Below, one piece after another: positions 22,848 through 33,715 of a stretch of DNA of 64,000 nucleotides. A model generated the notes under the pieces. The model made no database searches and was not told the origin of the DNA. It saw only the letters and a program-made list of their open reading frames with translations. The stretch's first letter is position 1. Every line of letters starts with the position of its first letter. The DNA is from Pseudofabraea citricarpa (lineage: Eukaryota; Ascomycota; Leotiomycetes; Helotiales; Dermateaceae): positions 1,364,001 through 1,428,000 of the forward strand of contig JAPWGK010000004.1 in the NCBI GenBank assembly GCA_029641185.1, read 5' to 3'. Made by a program: the position numbers and the translations under genes.

Positions 22848-24231
22848 CTATACTGTATAACTCTTCTCGGCCTCAATCGTAATAGGAGGAACAGTGATAA
22901 ACGACAATTCTCTTCCTTGACCACTACACACTGTTCCTGCCGAAGATGTGGCATGCGAAGTTTTCCGACTCGGAAACGAAGGTAAAATAAAAAACGAACT
23001 GAAATAGCCCACAATTTTCCTTAATACTGGACGGCATAGAATTAGATTCCCCACCAGCATTGCTGTGCTGATTTCTCGAATAGACCACAGAATCCAAACA
23101 GGTTGGGTGGGATTGTTGAAAACAGATACTTTCTGGAGTATTGCTGCTATAATCTTGATTGCATAAGTTAGCATAATTTCTGTTCTTGAAACCTTTCGTG
23201 AAATGAGGACATTGGCGTTTCACTCACTGTGAAAATTCCAAGACTAAATATACAAGCGAGGACTATTTTCCTATGATGCCGTTTAGTTCTGATTACGCAA
23301 TAGAGGTGCAAGAATACTTAATTACCTTTCCAAAGTAAAGCGTGTCTCAAGTACGGTCGCTACTGGAACAATTAATATCATAACGTCAGACGAGATATTG
23401 ATGGTCATTTGTATGATGTTATAGTGCCTCCATGTGAGACACTCTCCTGTTCCAGAAAATCAGCTTCAGAACTCAGAGCGGTGTCAATAATTGTCTCCAG
23501 GGGGCAATTGCGGATGAGTAAGCTTACCCACATCGGGTTCCAGAACTAGGTATTGTGAAAATGGACGACACCAGCCATAGTAGAGGACCATAAGCACAGC
23601 GACATAGCCAAGCGCTGCAAATACGCCAACAGCAATTACTGCATTGTTGTATTTGAGGTTAAAACTGCTTAATGCGTTAGTAATTTAATAATGTGCACTC
23701 ATGTAAGAAAAAGCTCACGTTAAGCGATAATACACGACCAGCAAACTGGCTTTGATGCTCCACAATGTCGTTTGGATGGCCGTCTCGCTTAAGATGTTCA
23801 CTATTCCAAGTTGTCGTCCTACTCTGATAGCATGCGCAGGACTTATAGTTTCAAAGTCTATTGAGGATATAATCCCATCGTAGATATATATACCTGAGAT
23901 GCCCACGGTATATGTACACTGTTCAAAAATCAGGTCAGCAAATGTTGTTTTCGCTTACTTCCGGCAATTTTAGGGCCCAATGGAATGATTAATAAAACTT
24001 ACCACTGCAAGTATCATGATATAATCATCTATTAACCTGTTTCGCATGAACTGAGGACCGTAAATTATGCGTTGCGAGGTACTACCATGAATATTTGAGT
24101 AAGCAATGATGCGAATCGCGCAAAAGTGCGGAGAAAACTTACTATCTTGCGATGACAATCAAAATACATACCCCGAACCAGATCCAGCACTCAATAGCGA
24201 TTACAGGCCGCGCAGGGGGTAAGAGACCCAT
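22848..24231 (-). CDS. Fungal rhodopsin-domain integral membrane protein
   Basis: This gene is invisible as a single frame but assembles from seven exons: 24143-24231, 24003-24081, 23719-23918, 23528-23664, 23326-23446, 23228-23270 and 22848-23153. All splice sites are GT-AG, all phases fit, and no stop interrupts the 324 aa. Family signatures appear in order: an RNRLIDDYIMILAV-type segment after TM1, KASLLVVYYRL, WCRPFSQY, ECLTWRHYNIIQM, NISSDVMILIVPV, KIVLACIFSLGIFT and WSIREISTAMLVGN. These define the seven-TM fungal rhodopsin-domain (SAT4-like, PF20684) family, which is greatly expanded in plant-associated and other Pezizomycotina and sometimes linked to secondary-metabolite clusters. Function is unknown. 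There is no retinal-binding Lys evidence. Confidence 0.85.
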
Positions 24232-26769
24232 ATTCCAGAAACAGGTACGCTTTAATTGAATATTCGCGTGGAATAAATTACAAGATAGGTAGTTACAAAA
24301 CATTCGAACACAACTGTCAAATTTCAGGATCGGGACCGTTATTTAATAATAATATCTAGATATAGCTGAGGGGGTCAGTTTCAGCCATTTGATTCCATAC
24401 TTTCTTCAACATCAGCACAATCCTGTGCTCCAGATGCTTCAGAGACTAGATAGGGTTCAATAGTCAGCACTTGTTTGCCGGACACCCCGCAAACGGCCAC
24501 GTTAAGCCATATTGATAGAGGCTGCTGGACACTTGATCCAAGCTTCTCACAATGTGGAGTCTAAAGTAGTCGATTCCAAGCATTTGGGTCAGGACAGAAT
24601 GTAACGTTGGGTTCGTGAGGACTTTAGCAGAATTCATCAAGTCCCCATCTTAATTGAAGGGGGAATTAATCAGGTGATCTCATTAACAATGCATTTATTT
24701 CTCCGACAAAGACAGAAATTGTGCTAGTAGTTTGATCAAAGAAAGATTTACACGATGAAGCTTGAGTTCCGAATAGAATAAAGTGTCTTTTGCGGTCTGT
24801 CTAGATTGATGATAATACTCAGCCTCGCTTACGGAGACTTTCTGTGTCGCATAGATTGAAGAGTCTCGCCCCATCACATGTTCGACGCGACAGAGGTCAT
24901 GGGGAATCTCCATATACTGATTATCTCGATGATTTCATTGGATCTCTATGCGAAGATAGATACTCAGAGGTACTAGCGTACCGACTTTTTCTCTCAAAAC
25001 CGCGGGCAGTTTCCTTCGGTCTCCCCGCCTCACACCCAAAGAAAGGAGAAACACAAGTAGCACATGGCCATATGCCATTCAGACGCCACGTACCCGGGGA
25101 AACCCCACAACGGAACGCCTTGGAGCCTTGAAGTCCCCAAATTCACAATTTCATAATGCGTTGAGAGAATCATGCAGTTTCTTACTGGCTAAAATATAGG
25201 GCTAGCTCCTTACAGACCCTCGAAAGATGGAAACTTGGCAAATATATAGGACAGTACAGAAACAGCGATTTAAAGAATACTCTGTCAACTTCCATGATCG
25301 ATCATCTGTATTCAAGCGCCTGCCATCGTGCCGGCCAAGAATTTTGGAAAACACTCGGTGTGAAGACATGTGGTTACACTAACCCCCTTTACTATATTCT
25401 TACCAAAATATGATTCAGTGTTGGTTGATACCAAGGCGGGGAGACGATCCGGTAGGAACCGGCTAGTATACCCGAATAATCCTGAGTTTGAATTCTAACA
25501 GAAAAGCATGGGGTACAGTAACATTTTGGTCAATTTTTCGGAGAACAAGTTTTACCAGATGCGAGAGATCCGGCTGAACGGTGCGGTTCTCGACTAGTGA
25601 CAAGTTTCAGCGGTAGGAAAACTACCTGGTATTCCGAAGCACGTCCAATTATAGAAGCCATGTATCCTCTGCTGGAGAAGGTTGATACTGACTGGATTTA
25701 GCTAGGAATACAGGTATTGCAATGCGGGCTTCGGACAATATGCGAGTCTGATTGGTAAATTCGTCTTGGCACTGCCAGTTCAGAGAAATATGCTTTTGCG
25801 GTAGGCTCATAATGCTAAGCAATCCATAGAATTATGCTTTTGCGGTAGGCTCGATACGGACCTTCGCCTTCGCTTATCGGTAGATCCCCCCTGACTTAAC
25901 CGCCACCAGCCAACCAATCGATCGATGATGTTACAGTATCTCAGGCAGGGCTGGCCATGGAAACATAGGACGATGCGCAACGGAGGTACACTACATGGTT
26001 TGCACGTTCAAGGGTTTGAGGCATATTTCATGATTGAGGGAAATACAGGACAACTATACCGTCTTCAAAGCGTACTTTGATGAATCATGGGCTCTTTGTG
26101 TTTATATACATTGTTTGATCCACAGACGATTCGATTCGCATGGAAACTGTAGAAAAGTCTAACGGTGGCGCATGTAGATTGTGCGGCTTTAGAGTACAGA
26201 GCGGAGAAGCCCAGACTCTAGGTCAATCTTGGATGAAGATCTTGCCCAAAGCTCCTTCTCGGGGAACAATGGCAAGCTGGGGACCACGACTGCTGAGCCA
26301 CTCGTTTCATGAAGCCATAGCTTTATTTAATGTACGGAAGTACGTGGCCGCTGAGGCTGCCCAACCTCTTGGACGTGGGAGCGCCACCTAACGATTCGCG
26401 GGTCTGGCTCCGCAACCATGGACATCGGTCTCTCAGACCACAAGGCAAGCCATGCGACCCGAGGGACACGGTCGCGTCTGATCGAAATAAAGTTTGCCTG
26501 CTACATACTTCTTTGGACCCTCAATTGATGTGCTTATTCGGGTCCAGCCGGACTGACATCCTTGGATTAGGCATGGCTGCGGGGGATGACATGAGGAAGT
26601 AAAATTTGCGGTGGCGCCTTCGGTTGTTTGATGTCCATGCGAGTGATAGCCATAACAATCAAATAATACTCTGTATGTAAGGCCTTGAATATAAAGGAGG
26701 CTCTGGCACTCATTTGTGTGTAAAAAGATTCCCTCGAATTTGTTCTCTGTATGTCATGATCAATTGTTA
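24232..26769. other. 2.5-kb gene-poor region
   Basis: No gene was recognised. A perfect 20-bp direct repeat (tatgcttttgcggtaggctc) occurs at 25789-25808 and 25833-25852. The small frames at 24844-25131 and 26140-26391 have no recognisable content. Confidence 0.45.
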
Positions 26770-28311
26770 ATGGCAAGAGAGGCTCACAGATCGACCGAGT
26801 CTATTACCCTTGAACAACGAACTGGTTGCCTCCATCCATTTTTTTGTATTTTCCTACCAACAATGGTATTATTCCTCTGAAAAAGACTTTTCAATTTTAA
26901 GAAACGTGGCTGACGCTATCATTAGCTGCTCCTTGAAAATATACCTGGCGTTGAATATGATACAGATTTTAGCGACTGTGCAAGCAGTGCCAGCGATCCT
27001 TATTTTAACGATACAGATGACACTGATTTTGATTCAATCTATGATGTTTACCTCGGCGAAGAAACCGAGTCCTTCGCTGAGGAAATCATGGAGTATCGAG
27101 AAAAGAATGGACGAACCTGTCATGCATATGGTGGGCAACTACCAGTGGCTCCTTGGTGAGTTGGACCTTAACGAGGTACTGCCTAACGTTCTTGTTCTCT
27201 CATGATTGCGAACACTTTCTATTGATTTTGATTTTATCATTTGATTCAAGCGAATGGCACTGATCTAAAATTTCTAGGTCATTTACAGCATTGTTCAACG
27301 ACCTACCACCACTTGCTGTATTAAACAGCTTGGATGCCAAGCATTGTGAAAACAGTGAAAGTCAAGACCTTAAGTACAGTTCAAATGAAAAGCCAATTTC
27401 TATTATTGCTAATGATTTTTGAAAGTCACCATCTGTGGACCGTTCTCCTCGAAGACAGCTTCTACCTCGCTCCGATTGAGCGACCGAAGGTAAAAAGAAT
27501 TCTTTCATCAAATAGTAGACCCAACTTACGAAACATAGAAAATTCTCGATATCGGCGCAGGAAACGGAACATGGGTGGTAGACGTAGCCGATCGGAATCC
27601 GTCAGCTCTGGTTAAAGGGATACATACGTCTCACATTCAGCCACTTTGGACGCCCGATAATGCATGCTTCGAAGTCAAAAGTCTGAATGTCAACCCGGCT
27701 ATCGGAAATGGGTATGATTTGATACACACAAGAGAGCTTCAAGGAAAAATACGAGATTGGCCAGATTATCTTTCAAGCTGCTATGATGCGCTTGCACCGG
27801 GTGGTTGGATTGATTGTTCCGAACCTGATCTCATCCTGAATAACAATTGCAGAGATCTTCAACAGGATGATTCTAGCCGGGTATGGATGGATGTGTATCA
27901 GGAAGTAGGCAAGATTACAGGTATGAGGTATGATGTTGCGACAAGATTGAAGGATTGGCTCATGGATGCTGGATTTGTGAATGTGACGCAGAGAAGGATT
28001 CCCGTTCCTGTCGGGAGATGGCCGCAAGATCCCCAGCAAAAAAGAATAGGTCTGTGGAATAAGGCCAGGTTGGAGAAATCCATGGCAGACTTCTACCAAG
28101 AAAATAGAAACGAAATAGAGAGCGTGAGTAGGAACCGATCATCAAGGCCTTAGGAAGCGTGGCACTAATAATTTCGCAGTGGAGTGAAGATGAAATAAAT
28201 TTACTCGGTGCAAAATCTAAAGCTTTGATCCAAGACACTAGTCTTCGCACTTATCAAGACATGTATATCCTACAGCCCTTTCACATGATGGCAGCCACTG
28301 ACTTTGCTTGA
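26770..28311 (+). CDS. LaeA/UMTA-type SAM-dependent methyltransferase (5' half uncertain)
   Basis: Well-supported 3' exons are one ending at 27489 (HHLWTVLLEDSFYLAPIERP), 27539-28123 and 28180-28311. Joined, they give the SAM-binding motif I KILDIGAGNGTWVVDVA, then GYDLIHTRELQGKIRDW and ALAPGGWIDCSEPD. The end is WSEDEINLLGAKSKAL. Upstream, the acidic stretch typical of the family, ending YREKNGRTCHAYGGQL, is readable at about 26930-27155. A possible ATG exon starts at 26770 (MAREAHRST). Between 27156 and about 27410 the expected PNDExEQ-type segment could not be placed, so this region contains small exons I could not resolve or is damaged. Relatives methylate secondary metabolites or act as regulators. 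Confidence 0.6.
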
Positions 28312-28830
28312 AAGGTATTTTGTTTTTGGCCAAAAGCCTTGGTAGATTATTATATCCTGAGGTTACGGCCTCTCCCACGGAAGTTTCCATTTCAAGCCAC
28401 CACTATCCCTTCAGTCATTTCAGAGACGGAAAAAAGTTAATAGAAAAAATAAAATAATGACCTTATGATGATCCATGAGAGCCAAGAGGCTGAACCACCA
28501 TGTGAAGCGATGTTACTCGTGACTTGGAATATACTGGATCCATTGTTTGCTTCTATCATGGCGGCTCTTCTGCCAGGATCTAATTCGTATGGTTATAATC
28601 CAAAACACAAAAAAGATAAGATTCCACTGTTTTATTGCTTCATTGCTGATTATCACCCATTTGCTCCATAGTTAATGCTTTGTTCTTTGCGCCGGTTCCG
28701 GACAACAGTGCACAAAGAAAGCATGCATACACCACCATGAGGTTTATTGCAATGCGACAATGACCAATTATTTTTGTCTTTCTAACTCGTTCGGGATTTC
28801 GGGAGAGATTGACCTTGCAATACTACTCTT
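28312..28830. other. Intergenic region
   Basis: About 520 nt with no gene seen. It holds the 3' UTR of the methyltransferase and the promoter of the next gene. Confidence 0.45.
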
Positions 28831-29739
28831 ATGATGTGTCATACGAAAGTGATGGAGTTTGCAATTCCCACGAACAATAGAGATCAAACACGGCGTAAAA
28901 AGATCGAATTTCTTTATTTCCCAGCAGAAATTCGTCTTCAGATATATGAACACCTATTGATAAATCGCTCGCCGGCTAGCAATGGCAATGGAGGAGAGAT
29001 GCATACTGTCCAGATCGTCGATAGCCATGAACGGCGGGAGAATGGCTACGGTCCTTATGCGAGATACCATGAAGGTAATGGTAATGGACTCGTTCCTGCA
29101 AGAGCTGAGAGGAACAGCGCGAATTACATTCATGCAACCATCTTGCAAACCTGTAGAAAGATAGCCGACGAAGGATCGCATTTCCTTTATAGCACGAACA
29201 CCTTCGCCATCAACCTCTCCCGAGAATCTTTTGCTCCAACGTACAGACTTTTCCGAGACGGCGACTGTTATCTTGTAAATCCCATCAGAAATATGTTTGA
29301 GGGTGGTCAAAGCCGATCTTATTTGGCCGAGCTGAGTTATGTCGCGTTCTTTCAACAAATAGGCGTTCAGAACACCAATACGATACAACACTTACAAATT
29401 TTCGCCAACGATACAGTAGAATACTCTATTGCCATGCCGTTACTGACAGAAGTTGTCAGGCAGCACGTGCCAAAACTAAAGACTGTTGTCTTCTACCTGA
29501 TTGCTAACCATGATGACAACAGATCATACGACCGGGCAGAGTACGCCAATTATATCAGTCGCGCCGAGCCAATTTTGAATATCGAGGAGGACTTCAATGG
29601 CAGAAATTCCTCGGACGTTGAATTTGATCCCGACAACCCAGAAAGAGCGACTGGCCCTTTTCGACCACTGTATACTGCGTTAGATGAGTTCAGCAAGAAA
29701 ATCACGTCTTTGGATGCTTTGAAATACCGTGGCCATTAG
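28831..29739 (+). CDS. 2EXR/F-box-like protein, probably truncated by an in-frame stop
   Basis: A frame of 302 aa opens with a basic start and then FLYFPAEIRLQIYEHLL, the 2EXR/F-box-like motif of many fungal proteins. The family's second landmark follows: ILQTCRKIADEGSHFLYSTN. The rest is unassigned alpha/beta sequence. The TAG at 29737-29739 is followed in the same frame, without further stops, by 80 more codons to 29979 (RERKILLENLKYKE, RLLRWRDYEEEYTRLSRRF). These look coding, so the native protein was probably 382 aa and the TAG arose from CAG by a C-to-T change. Function is unknown. Confidence 0.6.
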   Translation: MMCHTKVMEFAIPTNNRDQTRRKKIEFLYFPAEIRLQIYEHLLINRSPASNGNGGEMHTVQIVDSHERRENGYGPYARYHEGNGNGLVPARAERNSANYIHATILQTCRKIADEGSHFLYSTNTFAINLSRESFAPTYRLFRDGDCYLVNPIRNMFEGGQSRSYLAELSYVAFFQQIGVQNTNTIQHLQIFANDTVEYSIAMPLLTEVVRQHVPKLKTVVFYLIANHDDNRSYDRAEYANYISRAEPILNIEEDFNGRNSSDVEFDPDNPERATGPFRPLYTALDEFSKKITSLDALKYRGH

Positions 29740-29979
29740 CATTTTATGCAAGAAGACCTCCTCGGGACAGGATTTGATTGCAGATGGTCTATGATGATCA
29801 CTGATAGCATCGAATCTCAAGTGAAGGATAGAAGCCGAGAGAGAAAGATTCTGCTAGAGAATTTGAAATACAAAGAAACAAACCCCCCGGCAGCTCTTAA
29901 TACGAGGCTTTTACGGTGGAGAGATTACGAGGAGGAATACACTCGACTTAGTCGTAGGTTTCGCCTTGTAAGCAACTGA
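29740..29979 (+). pseudogene. Disconnected C-terminal extension of the preceding gene
   Basis: This stretch is in the same frame as the 302-aa frame upstream, separated only by TAG. It is charged and helix-prone with no other start signal. I read it as the lost C-terminus of the 2EXR-like protein. A separate short gene beginning at the ATG at 29746 is the less likely alternative. Confidence 0.45.
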
Positions 29980-30411
29980 TGGAGGATGAAGTCTCTGTTG
30001 TCTCATCGAGGACGAATTAAAAGATCGTGGTTATTAGGACAACAAATAAAAGGACAGAAAACCTCGAAACAGATTCTACTAGGCAAAATATGTTTTGAAG
30101 TAATTGTCGATGAAGCATTGCAGGTTTCTTGGAGCTGACGACGTTACGTGATCTGCGGATGTGTTTTGGAATTTGTTGGACGGCCCACCTCGATTTACCC
30201 CGCTATAACCCCGTAAGCAGCCCGTCATCCATCAGCTCGGTGTCCGTGTCTTGCCGTCTCTTGTGTTCTGGCTATATCAATGACGAGTTCCCCTTTTCAG
30301 TGCGCAATGGTGTCTTTGGCCAAGACTTTCCGACGTCTCTATAAGTAGGCTGGAGGTTTGCAAACCTCACTTCGACAAATCCTTTATGAGCTTCCCTCCC
30401 AACTCGGCGCT
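29980..30411. promoter_or_regulatory. Upstream region of the glycosyltransferase
   Basis: 432 nt before the UDP-glycosyltransferase start, with tctctataagtagg near 30334-30348 as a possible TATA-like element. No gene was seen. Confidence 0.4.
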
Positions 30412-31782
30412 ATGGCGGACCCTAACAAACCATTTATTCTGATCTGTGCAACTCCAGCAATGAGCCATTTGCTATCTTTGTGCATGATAGCCAAGGATCT
30501 GCTTAGAAGAGGGTACGAAGTCACCTTTTTGAGTGCTTCAGTTCGGCGCGACTTCATCGAGAGTGTCGGTGCTAGTTTCGCTCCCTTACTTGGACGTGCC
30601 GATTTCTTTTGCGAAAGTGGTCAGGCTGATAAAGAGTTTCCCGAGAGAAAGTCAATTCCAGAAGGACCAGAACAAATTGCCTTCGACCTGGACACTGTGT
30701 TTATTTCTCCCATAGCAGCACAATATGAAAGCATCCAACGAGTTCTGCAAAACTTCAAGGAAAAAGATGCAAGCCGACCAGTGGTAATCCTGAATGAAGG
30801 CATGTTTTTGGGAGCTATCCCCTTGCAGCTTGGGGCTTCAGGTCTGCATCCAACAGGATTGATCTCTGTCGGCGTATCGCCAGTGGCTCTTTCAAGTGTG
30901 GATACTGCACCATTTGGTGTTGGATTGTTGCCGGACAGCTCATCCCAAGGACGTGAGAGGAATACAGCCATGACCAAAGTGGCTCAGGAAGAGATGTTTG
31001 GCCCAATCCAGGAGAAATTTCAGCAGGCGGTACAAAGTGTTGGTGCTTCGAAGTGCCCCCATTTCTTATTCGATGCTTCGTATTTGCTGTCAGACTATTT
31101 TCTCCAACTCTGCCATCCTGATCTCGAATATGTTCGTAGCGATGCACCAAACAGTATCGTCTTTGCCGGTGTTATCCCTCATGGGGATGAAGGAAACTGG
31201 GAAGATAAGCCAGAGTGGTGGGAGGAAATTTCTACCAATGCATCCAAGAAGAAGATTGTGTTTGTATCCCAGGGCACCGTGGCCTTGAATTATTCAGACC
31301 TTATTGTTCCAGCTCTGCAAGGCTTAGAAGATGTTCCGAATACTTTGGTTTTAGTAGCTCTCGGAGGCAGAGGTAATACTCTACCGGTTGGAACAAAGAT
31401 TCCAAAGAATGCTAGAGTCGCCGATTTCATCCCGTACCATGAAGCGCTTGCACATGCTGATGTTTTTGTTGCTAATGGTGGATATGGGGGTTTTCAACAA
31501 TCCGTAGGTCAAGGTGTGCCGATTATCATTGCCGGTGGCTCTGAAGAAAAGCCAGAAGTAGCAGCACGTGCCGAATACGCTGGTGTTGGGATCAATCTCA
31601 GGACCAAATCGCCTACTCCAGAAACAATCCGGAAAGCTGTAGAGGAAGTGTTCAAGGACCCGAAATACACAGATAGAGCAAGAAGCATTCAAACAGAAAT
31701 GAAGGACATAGATCCATTTTCTATCATTGTTGAAAAGATTGAAGATCTGGCGACTGGTAAGCAAGGGATTGAAAGGGCATGA
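30412..31782 (+). CDS. UDP-glycosyltransferase (GT1 family)
   Basis: A single exon of 456 aa from the ATG at 30412 (MADPNKPFILICATPAMSH). The N-terminal Rossmann half carries the usual PAMSHLLSLCMIAKDLLRRG acceptor-side helix. The C-terminal half has VFVSQGTVA, NARVADFIPYHEALAHADVF and the donor-binding NGGYGGFQQSVGQGVPII, ending in AGVGINL. This is the GT1/MGT-like fold that moves sugar from a UDP-sugar to small lipophilic acceptors. In fungi these enzymes decorate secondary metabolites or detoxify xenobiotics. The frame is open upstream to 30358 but lacks an ATG there. A 2OG oxygenase and a methyltransferase lie within 5 kb, so a small tailoring group is possible but unproven. Confidence 0.9.
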   Translation: MADPNKPFILICATPAMSHLLSLCMIAKDLLRRGYEVTFLSASVRRDFIESVGASFAPLLGRADFFCESGQADKEFPERKSIPEGPEQIAFDLDTVFISPIAAQYESIQRVLQNFKEKDASRPVVILNEGMFLGAIPLQLGASGLHPTGLISVGVSPVALSSVDTAPFGVGLLPDSSSQGRERNTAMTKVAQEEMFGPIQEKFQQAVQSVGASKCPHFLFDASYLLSDYFLQLCHPDLEYVRSDAPNSIVFAGVIPHGDEGNWEDKPEWWEEISTNASKKKIVFVSQGTVALNYSDLIVPALQGLEDVPNTLVLVALGGRGNTLPVGTKIPKNARVADFIPYHEALAHADVFVANGGYGGFQQSVGQGVPIIIAGGSEEKPEVAARAEYAGVGINLRTKSPTPETIRKAVEEVFKDPKYTDRARSIQTEMKDIDPFSIIVEKIEDLATGKQGIERA

Positions 31783-32083
31783 GGGCGTAATTAGGAGTAC
31801 TTACTAAAGTTTGTTTGCTTCGCCTTTGTATTGTCCCGTGGAGTTTAGCCTTATTTAATAACCTAAGCTCCACTTCCTACCCAATCAGTGAACGGAAGTT
31901 ATAGGTCTCAATGTTCGATTTTCTTGGGGAAGAAAGAAAGCTGGCTACTGACAATGGGCTATAGTTCTGTATTGTCTCTTTGCAGATCTGAGGTACATAT
32001 ATATACATAACGAACCATATACAGGAAGTGAAATATCGCAATGACATCAGGCATTAAAAGTCTGTTTCACTCATTATCGTTAC
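31783..32083. other. Convergent 3' regions
   Basis: This gap lies between the glycosyltransferase and the T5orf172 gene, whose ends face each other. It contains 3' UTR-like AT-rich sequence and a short (ta)n run (acatatatatacata) near 31996. No gene was seen. Confidence 0.45.
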
Positions 32084-33376
32084 TCATCGATTTTTCTCCC
32101 CCCAATCCACCCACCTCCGAATAACCTCATCCACACTTCTCACACCCTCTCTACTTGCTTCGACCTCAAACCATTCCCTATGCTCACGACCGCAGGCATC
32201 ACATTTGCCATCATTGTCATTTTCCTTGGCCCTTTTCCCATTTAGTTCAATGTGAATCAATCTCTCGACTTTGTGAGCGTTTGGAACCTTTCTTGGCGTC
32301 CGAGGTGGACTGTTTGCGCTTGGTGTTGAGGGGTGGTAAGGATAATAACGAATGAGAGACAGGTTATAGCCGCACTGCCTTGTCCATTGGTTCAATCGCC
32401 GTTGGACATTTTGAGCACGTCCTATCTTAAGGATTATGGTCTTTTTGTCCGAAGAATTGAAACCCCGAGTACTTGTTATAGAAGCAAAGCTGTCTAAGAC
32501 ATCTGAGGTTCGTCGTCGGCCGGGCTCTGGACGGGATGGAGGCGCGAGAAGTGAACGGGCCGCTTCAGAGGGAGGTTCAGCGGGCAAAGATTCTGGTGTT
32601 AACCAGAACATGTAGATAAATCCTTCATCGTCTGATACCGAAACAGGCTTCGCTAACTCAGCAAGGAGAAGAGCGGTAGTCTGTGGAGATGTCGCTTGAG
32701 GAATAAGAGAAAGAAACTCGCCAGTCCTTGAAGAAGGATCTCGGCCTAAAGATGGACGCTGTGCTCCTTGACCACCATGAGATAAACTTAATCGTCCTGG
32801 TGAGGTTGAGTGGTCTGGAATTGGACGACCATTGGGTTTTGGCATAGGTGCAGAATTGTTTCCTCCATGCGTAACTTTTACGGGCCGTGGTGCCTTTCTT
32901 CCCTCATCAGCAACCCCAATACAGCATAACAAGCTTAGATTGCTTTTTGGTGGAGGTTTAGAATGGTGAGGACGTGATGTGTGTGGCTTTGGTGCCTCGA
33001 ATCCTTGAGCAGCTGGCTTCTCTGGATCTTGTGGGCGGACAGGCTTTCTGCGTTGCTTCCTGCGTCCATCCTGCGACACCTCTAATATCCCAAGCCTATC
33101 AACCAATGTATCCACGCTAGTTCGTTCTTTAATCGTATTCGACTGGAGACCTTGTGGTGCCGCTGTTGTGTTTTGGGCTTGATCGCGGTGCTGCCAGCAA
33201 AAGGCTTCTGAACTGGGTATTCGTTGCGGACTCGATGCAGGAGATGATGATGGTGACTTTGCGAGTGCTCTTCGGCAGGGCCGTCCACTTGAAGTAAGTC
33301 CTTTGCATGTTGAAGCAGGATTTTTTGAATCAGATCGTGGTATCAGTGACTCGGGAGTGTGAGGTATGAAAGGCAT
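32084..33376 (-). CDS. T5orf172/DUF1766 domain protein (GIY-YIG-like fold)
   Basis: A single exon of 430 aa. A long low-complexity N-terminal half (Ser/Pro/Arg-rich, residues 1-245) includes a conserved STCKGLTSSGRPCRR and FCWQHRDQA pair that looks like a small Cys/His metal site. The C-terminal domain (about 253-425) carries GFIYMFWLTP, a KIGRAQNVQRRLNQW segment, the CGYNLSLIRYYPY strand, and VERLIHIELNGKR, with a CDACGREHREWF stretch near its end. This is the T5orf172 (MUG113) domain, related to GIY-YIG nucleases. Fungal members are uncharacterised. The layout is typical for the family and no damage is evident. Confidence 0.88.
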   Translation of the reverse strand: MPFIPHTPESLIPRSDSKNPASTCKGLTSSGRPCRRALAKSPSSSPASSPQRIPSSEAFCWQHRDQAQNTTAAPQGLQSNTIKERTSVDTLVDRLGILEVSQDGRRKQRRKPVRPQDPEKPAAQGFEAPKPHTSRPHHSKPPPKSNLSLLCCIGVADEGRKAPRPVKVTHGGNNSAPMPKPNGRPIPDHSTSPGRLSLSHGGQGAQRPSLGRDPSSRTGEFLSLIPQATSPQTTALLLAELAKPVSVSDDEGFIYMFWLTPESLPAEPPSEAARSLLAPPSRPEPGRRRTSDVLDSFASITSTRGFNSSDKKTIILKIGRAQNVQRRLNQWTRQCGYNLSLIRYYPYHPSTPSANSPPRTPRKVPNAHKVERLIHIELNGKRAKENDNDGKCDACGREHREWFEVEASREGVRSVDEVIRRWVDWGEKNR

Positions 33377-33715
33377 GCTGAATCTTGCTGCATGTTAGTG
33401 CGGGTGAGAACTGTTAGTACATGTAGCAATGAAAGAGAGCATCGCCATCTGTGAGGCGTATAAATAACGTGGCTGAAGTTGACTCCATAGCCAGTGATTC
33501 AAGAAGCATCAAGGTGGGACTCAACATCGAGGGGGCTGGGTGCTGGCAGTGCTGCGGTCGCTTAGTTACTCGGCGCTAACGACACGTGATGCTGTAGCAT
33601 CTATTGCAAGGCGGTGAATCATCATTTTTCTACTCATATCTCACTCTCTTCTCCTCTATCACACGATTCCGATGATAGCAATAACTTTTCAATTGTCATT
33701 CAATCTAACATGAAA
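33377..33715. other. T5orf172 promoter side and 3' end of the oxygenase gene
   Basis: A 339-nt gap containing the T5orf172 leader and the 2OG oxygenase 3' UTR. The open frame on the plus strand from 33614 is an antisense shadow of the oxygenase gene. Confidence 0.45.

Noticed and set aside
24844..25131. A 95-codon plus-strand frame
   Set aside because: It has no recognisable motif and no leader signals, and it lies in an otherwise gene-poor stretch.
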